Of a stretch of DNA of 64,000 nucleotides, positions 59,847 to 64,000 are shown piece after piece. Each line of letters opens with the position of its first letter. Position 1 is the stretch's first letter. The position numbers and the translations under genes are program-made. Source of the DNA: an uncultured archaeon (GTDB lineage Archaea; Nanobdellota; Nanobdellia; Woesearchaeales; CAIVOO01); NCBI GenBank assembly GCA_903904885.1, contig CAIVED010000024.1:1-64000 (forward strand), given 5' to 3'. The notes under the pieces are model-generated. The model was not told where the DNA came from, searched no databases, and was given only the letters and a program-made list of their open reading frames with translations.

Positions 59847-60026
59847 TATCTACTTCTCGCATTAGTCCTGATGTTCCATCCGCTTCTTCTGCTCTAGTGT
59901 CATGCAAGAAATAAATAATATGTATGAACTGCAGTTGATTGCTCTCTGCACATATTATTTATTGCAGCTCTGGCAATCGAGCCAGATATCAGATAATAAA
60001 ATAGTGCCTAAGAGCTGCACCAGAAA
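59847..60026 (+). ncRNA. Dispersed structured element, copy D
   Basis: Begins about 38 nt after the stop of the membrane-bound regulator. P1 pairs TATCT (59847-59851) with AGATA (59984-59988). Conserved CTCGCATTA, GCTTCTTCTGC, GTCATGCAAG and CTCTGGCAATC blocks. P3 is the longest of the four copies: AAATAATATGT pairs perfectly with ACATATTATTT (11 bp). P4 pairs GCAGCTC with GAGCTGC. It ends with the CTAAGAGCTGCACCAGAAA block (to about 60026). No own TATA is clear. Confidence 0.55.
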
Positions 60027-60069
60027 TCGTTTTATTTTTGAAAATCGTAAGTATGCCTTCACCCCAATA

Positions 60070-60142
60070 ATCGTTCCGGAACGATATATGGCCAAACGGA
60101 ACCGTTTTTAAGCTTCTTTTTTTGATTTGGAACGATTGTTCC
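60070..60142. promoter_or_regulatory. Cluster of GGAAC/GTTCC inverted repeats
   Basis: ATCGTTCCGGAACGAT (60070-60085) is a perfect 16-nt palindrome. AACGGAACCGTT (near 60095-60106) and GGAACGATTGTTCC (60129-60142) are related inverted repeats. These look like multiple binding sites of one dimeric regulator. They lie about 120 nt before the promoter of the operon at 60371. Confidence 0.5.
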
Positions 60143-60183
60143 AGGGGCAGAATATATCTATTTTCTCTCTATCCTATAATATT

Positions 60184-60302
60184 CAACACCCCCAATGTTG
60201 TTGTTTTTGCTATGATGGTGAGTGTTTTACCACTCAATCATAGTCAAAAACAAAAGGTTTAAATACAAGCTGCAAATTATTGAGTAGCGAGTTGGGGTGT
60301 TT
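60184..60302. repeat. Nested inverted repeats before the barrel/Ig-repeat operon
   Basis: Outer arms: AACACCCCCAA (from 60184) and TTGGGGTGTT (60292-60301). Inner imperfect hairpin: 60202-60224 with 60230-60252 (TGTTTTTG, CTATGAT, GGTGAGTG against CACTC, ATCATAG, CAAAAACA). The operon TATA ggtttaaatac lies between the inner hairpin and the outer right arm. Could be a regulatory cruciform/RNA hairpin or the remnant of a small inverted-repeat element. Confidence 0.45.
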
Positions 60303-60370
60303 TGAGTATTTGAGTGGATAATATTGCTAGCAAAAAAAGGTTTGATGAAGAAAATACCACGGTGGGAAAT

Positions 60371-62047
60371 ATGTCAAAACTAAGAAATGTCGTTTTAATC
60401 GGTGCTGCTGCAGTAGGTCTGGGATTGTTATCGCCTCATTCTGCAAAAGCTATGGACCCTGCGAACAGGGCAGATTTGGAATTTATTGCTAATAATGATG
60501 CAACTCTTCAGGCGAATGCCGCTGATTTGAGAATTGGCCCTGATAAGCTTTGGCCTTTGACTAATACACTTTACCCGGCTGAGGCTGTCATTGCTAATGG
60601 TCAGGATATTCTCAAGGGAAAGGAGTACCAGCTTAGGGATGGAGAAGCAGCCCTGCTTGGCCGTGTGGACCCAGGGAATTTTGAGGCCATTGATGCAGCA
60701 AATGACCTGATGGTTCTTGAGCAGATTGCAAGAACTCATCCTGGTGTTGTTGTTCTTGAAAGAGACAGCTATGGCAGAGCAACAAGGATAAATGACCATG
60801 GAAGGGTTATAGGCGGCGAGAATGTAAAAACAATTATTTCTCCAGAAGGCCTGATTGGCGACATACTTTTAGTTGACCAGACTGGCAACCCGGTTAATGC
60901 TGCAGGAATAACAGGCGTCAGGGACGGTCACATTTTGTGGCATCCGGGAAAAAGTGCCAATGATGAAGATGCAACAGTAAGGTATCCGATGGAACTTGTT
61001 AGGCTTATCAACATGAATTATATACGCGGAAGAGTATCCGGCCAGATTCCACCTCTGCCATTGGGGTTGTGCCCTGAAGGAGAGGTTTCAAGGGGTCATG
61101 ACCCTGTTACAGGCATTATAGTATGCGTTCCGCAAATTCCAGGACCTCGGGGTCCAGCAGGACTAGCAGGCCAGAGCTGTACTTCAAATAGCGATTGCCC
61201 TTCAGGCATATGCGGATCAGCAGGAACATGCATTCCTGGCGGAAACGGAACTCCTTCAGGCCCAAGGGCAATAGGGTTTAATATTGGCGGCCGTGTAAAC
61301 TACCTTCAGATTGCAAGGGCAGCTGAAACAGAAACAACCGGCCCTTCAGGCAAAAAGAAGACACACACAGAAACAGTAAATGACGCACAAACAAATGCAG
61401 GCGTTCTGCTTACGTATCTTTTTGACAACGGAATTGGTTTCTCAGGAAGAGCTGCCTACAATCAGTTTGGCGGACAGCAGAGAGGAAGCAATTTCATGGG
61501 TTCCGCAGGCGTTGCATTTGGCGGACAGAGCTGGCTTGCCACAATCGGTTACGGAATGATGAATGAGACTGTTAAGCTTGATGACAAGGCAATATCTATA
61601 ACAAGAAAAAGATCTGCCCAGGGAGTTGACCTTACGGCTGTTGTTGACAAGGCCTATGGAGAAGGGAATTCAAGGATTGGGGGCGCTGTTCAGCTTTTCG
61701 CAGGAAATGGAGACAGCGGTTACACAATAAAAATCCCGGGCCTTAAAGACAGGTCTCACGGTGGAAACTTTTCATTAACAGAGGTTGACGCAACTGCATA
61801 CTGGATTCCTTTCGCAAATGACGTTATTGGGATAGGACCTCAGATATCTGTGCAGAACATAAACAGGCATGAGGAAGCTGGCGGTTACGCCCAGACTAAT
61901 CTTGTCTTTGGCGTGAGAATTGAGGGAAATCACTGGTATGTGGTTCCTTCATACGTGACCTCAACAGAAAGCACAACCGGAGCCAAGTCAAACGGCACAG
62001 GGTTTATGCTTCAGGTTGGAGCATACGATAAAATGCCAACACCATGA
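60371..62047 (+). CDS. Secreted putative beta-barrel protein with collagen-like and Cys-rich segment
   Basis: 558 aa from the ATG at 60371 (ggtggg upstream; an upstream GTG at 60314 is possible). Signal peptide VVLIGAAAVGLGLLSPHSAKA. The N-terminal 250 residues are mixed. A short G-x-y run (GPRGPAGLAGQ) and a Cys module (CTSNSDCPSGICGSAGTC) follow. The C-terminal 260 residues have about ten amphipathic strands with Gly/aromatic alternation (AIGFNIGGRVNYL, LTYLFDNGIGFSGRAAYN, SWLATIGYGMMNE, HWYVVPSYVTSTE, GTGFMLQVGAYDKMP), like bacterial outer-membrane barrels. Operon with the Ig-repeat gene (ATGA overlap). Confidence 0.6.
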   Translation: MSKLRNVVLIGAAAVGLGLLSPHSAKAMDPANRADLEFIANNDATLQANAADLRIGPDKLWPLTNTLYPAEAVIANGQDILKGKEYQLRDGEAALLGRVDPGNFEAIDAANDLMVLEQIARTHPGVVVLERDSYGRATRINDHGRVIGGENVKTIISPEGLIGDILLVDQTGNPVNAAGITGVRDGHILWHPGKSANDEDATVRYPMELVRLINMNYIRGRVSGQIPPLPLGLCPEGEVSRGHDPVTGIIVCVPQIPGPRGPAGLAGQSCTSNSDCPSGICGSAGTCIPGGNGTPSGPRAIGFNIGGRVNYLQIARAAETETTGPSGKKKTHTETVNDAQTNAGVLLTYLFDNGIGFSGRAAYNQFGGQQRGSNFMGSAGVAFGGQSWLATIGYGMMNETVKLDDKAISITRKRSAQGVDLTAVVDKAYGEGNSRIGGAVQLFAGNGDSGYTIKIPGLKDRSHGGNFSLTEVDATAYWIPFANDVIGIGPQISVQNINRHEEAGGYAQTNLVFGVRIEGNHWYVVPSYVTSTESTTGAKSNGTGFMLQVGAYDKMPTP

Positions 62048-64000
62048 ACAAACTGAATTTATTTTTTATTTTTGCAATTTTGGTTTTGATAGCTGCGCCT
62101 TTGGCAATGGCATCCGGGTCTGTCGTAATAACGCCTAATCCGGCAAATACGCAGAGCACCCTCACATGCACGGTTACCGTGGGAGGTTCAGGATACACCT
62201 ATGCCTGGAGCAGGAACGGTGCAGCCACAGGAATCACCGGCGCATATGTCCAGCCCGGATACCTGTATGCCGGAGATACCTGGACATGCAAGGTTACAAA
62301 ATATTACCCTGGCGGAATTGGCTGGGTTACAATTGGTTCTGATTCAAGATACATAAATGCCATCCCGGTGAATAATCCTCCATCTGCGCAGATTACAAGC
62401 CCTGCAAACTGGGCGGCTTTCACTGTTGGCACAAGCATAAATTTTGTAGGCTCTGGATGGGATTCTGAGGATGGGGTGCTTTCAGGCGCATCATTGCAGT
62501 GGTACGTTGATGGAGTTAATTTCGGCAGTGGAAATTCATTTAATTACGCAGGCCTTTCTGTAGGCCAGCATCAGATTACATTGATTGCAACTGATTCAGG
62601 GGGCCTTTCAGGGAGCACGGCAATAATGGTGGTAATAAATCCAGTGCCAGTGAACAATCCCCCTACTGTTCAGATTACAAGCCCGGCAAACGGCGCTTCT
62701 TTTATTTTCGGGACAAACATCAATTTTGCAGGAACTGGCAGCGACCCCGAAGATGGGGCTTTGTCTGGCAATTCCTTGAGATGGTTCGTTGACGGAGTTA
62801 ATCTTTTTAATGGAAATTCGGTTAACTATAATGGTTTGTCGGTGGGAACTCATACAATCACTCTTAATGGAATTGACAGTCAGGGTTTGACTGGAACTGC
62901 TTCAATAACAATCACAATAACTCCTGTTGTGGTGAATAATCCTCCTGTTGTGAATATTACAGCACCTGCTAATGGCACATGGTTCTTTAACGGAACAATG
63001 ATTTCTTTTACTGGTACTGGTGTTGATGTTGAGGATGGTGTTTTGTCAGGTAATTCTTTGAGGTGGCTTTTTGATGGTGTTAATCGTTTTAATGGGACTT
63101 CTGTTAATTACAATGGTTTGTCAGTTGGTAATCATACAATCACTCTTAATGGAATTGACAGTCAGGGTTTGACTGGAACTGCTTTGATAACTATTCATAT
63201 TAATTCAACAAATGGGACTATCAATGGAACAGCTCCTGTTGCAAACATAACTGCACCTGCCAATGGTTCATGGTTCTTTAACGGAACAATGATTTCTTTT
63301 ACTGGTACTGGTGTTGATGTTGAGGATGGTGTTTTGTCAGGTAATTCTTTGAGGTGGCTTTTTGATGGTGTTAATCTTTTCAATGGGACATTTGCCAATT
63401 ACAACGGCCTTTCTGTCGGCGCTCATACAATCACCCTGAATGTAATAGACAGCACAAGCTTGACTGGCACAGCTTCAATAACAATCAATATTAATTCAAC
63501 AAGTGCAATTAATGTCTCTGCTCCTGTTGCAAACATAACTGCACCTACCAATGGAACTTCATTCCTTAACGGAACAAATATTCTTTTCACAGGAACAGGA
63601 TTTGACTTAGAGGACGGAATTCTCTTGGGGACTTCCCTGAGATGGTATCTTGACGGAATTAACATGTTTAATGGCTCCTCATTCAGCTACAGCGGTTTTG
63701 CTGCCGGAACACACAATATATTGCTTAATGTAATAGACAGCACAAGCTTGACTGGCACAGCTTCAATAACAATCAATATTAATTCAACAACTAACGGGAC
63801 AAACCTTACCAATGGGACCAACGGCACACTTGCAGTCTTGCTTACTGCAAATCCAATTGCAGGAAACTCTCCTTTGAACGTAACATTCAATTGCTCAGTC
63901 ATTAACGGAACTGCGCCGTTCAATTACACATTTGGTTTGATTGGCCCTTCAAGCGGTTCTGCTTTTGGAACTGTAACAAACAGCACCTCAATACAGTTCT
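62044..64000 (+). CDS. Large surface protein with tandem Ig-like/PKD-like repeats (runs off the window)
   Basis: At least 652 aa; no stop before the window end. The ATG at 62044 overlaps the previous stop (ATGA). A signal peptide (LNLFFIFAILVLIAAPLAMA) opens the protein. Residues 24-108 form an unlike first domain. Repeats of about 95 residues start near residues 109, 203, 297, 397 and 493, with PPxxQITSPANG at the start and a D(P/V)EDGxLSGxSLRW core. A different PKD-like domain begins near 596. Many N-x-S/T sites. A cell-surface adhesin or S-layer-type protein is likely. DNA of 62980-63085 is identical to 63271-63376. Confidence 0.8.
   Translation, partial: MNKLNLFFIFAILVLIAAPLAMASGSVVITPNPANTQSTLTCTVTVGGSGYTYAWSRNGAATGITGAYVQPGYLYAGDTWTCKVTKYYPGGIGWVTIGSDSRYINAIPVNNPPSAQITSPANWAAFTVGTSINFVGSGWDSEDGVLSGASLQWYVDGVNFGSGNSFNYAGLSVGQHQITLIATDSGGLSGSTAIMVVINPVPVNNPPTVQITSPANGASFIFGTNINFAGTGSDPEDGALSGNSLRWFVDGVNLFNGNSVNYNGLSVGTHTITLNGIDSQGLTGTASITITITPVVVNNPPVVNITAPANGTWFFNGTMISFTGTGVDVEDGVLSGNSLRWLFDGVNRFNGTSVNYNGLSVGNHTITLNGIDSQGLTGTALITIHINSTNGTINGTAPVANITAPANGSWFFNGTMISFTGTGVDVEDGVLSGNSLRWLFDGVNLFNGTFANYNGLSVGAHTITLNVIDSTSLTGTASITININSTSAINVSAPVANITAPTNGTSFLNGTNILFTGTGFDLEDGILLGTSLRWYLDGINMFNGSSFSYSGFAAGTHNILLNVIDSTSLTGTASITININSTTNGTNLTNGTNGTLAVLLTANPIAGNSPLNVTFNCSVINGTAPFNYTFGLIGPSSGSAFGTVTNSTSIQF

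Noticed and set aside
63195-63923. Three minus-strand frames opposite the Ig-like repeats
   Set aside because: They repeat with the same period as the repeats and are reverse-frame shadows of the plus-strand coding sequence, which is open throughout.
1-64000. CRISPR array, insertion sequence or prophage
   Set aside because: No regularly spaced repeats of CRISPR type, no transposase, integrase or phage structural genes were seen; the GHWR-type protein at 50347 alone is not enough.

Overview
The window reads as the chromosome of an archaeon, most likely a DPANN-type lineage (Diapherotrites- or Woesearchaeota-like; the exact phylum is not resolved). The evidence is archaeal information-processing genes (ribosomal proteins S8e, L35Ae and L37e, RNA polymerase subunit L, an LSm protein, Kae1, archaeal-type ProRS, membrane-anchored LonB, PAC2, TrmB regulators), TTTAAATA-like TATA boxes about 25-35 nt before many starts, and several leaderless or very short-leader genes. 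Some genes look bacterial in type: a DnaG with a CHC2 zinc finger, MscL, an AlaE-like exporter, Fic/Doc proteins and a standalone LigD phosphoesterase.

Layout. 0-5 kb: a small lipoprotein, an HTH protein, a possible structured RNA, a Fic protein, and a PD-(D/E)XK + RNase H-fold nuclease coupled to dnaG (to 6.7 kb). 7-10.4 kb: malic enzyme, AMMECR1, RpoL, GNAT and an RNA methyltransferase. 10.5-14.2 kb: small regulatory and coiled-coil proteins with palindromic operator-like sites. 14.2-25.4 kb: an envelope-rich stretch of secreted, membrane and coiled-coil proteins of unknown function, interleaved with PAC2, L35Ae, an AlaE-like protein and a TrmB regulator. 25.6-32.4 kb: LSm-L37e-S8e, HAD phosphatase, purC-purB, a DNA glycosylase and a TrmB protein with three sensor repeats. 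32.5-36.2 kb: a secreted beta-rich protein, flavin-reductase-like protein, B12/radical SAM protein and MscL. 36.2-46.6 kb: a lipid-linked sugar module (cis-prenyltransferase, GT-C glycosyltransferase, DPPR-synthase-like UbiA, PAP2, and a PRPP-synthetase homologue further on), a Doc/RHH pair, Kae1 and LonB. 46.6-59 kb: mostly hypothetical genes, including a malate-dehydrogenase-like/beta-propeller fusion, LigD-PE, a TrpF-like protein, a pentapeptide protein, a degenerate kinase-like protein, YkgJ and ProRS. 59-64 kb: an unusual tRNA-like gene, a membrane-bound winged-helix protein, and an operon encoding a secreted putative beta-barrel protein and a large Ig-like repeat surface protein that runs off the window.

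The strongest unexplained signal is a dispersed element of about 160-180 nt present four times (8786-8950 +, 15651-15811 -, 22577-22736 -, 59847-60026 +). The copies share short conserved blocks (TTCTTGCATTA, GCTTCTTCTGC, TGCCATGCAAG, CTGGCAATC, and a terminal TTAAGGnCTGCnCAGAAA block). Several helix arms change sequence between copies but stay complementary, and two helices would cross as a pseudoknot. This suggests a structured noncoding RNA family or a structured mobile repeat. All functional statements rest on reading motifs by eye; no database search was run.
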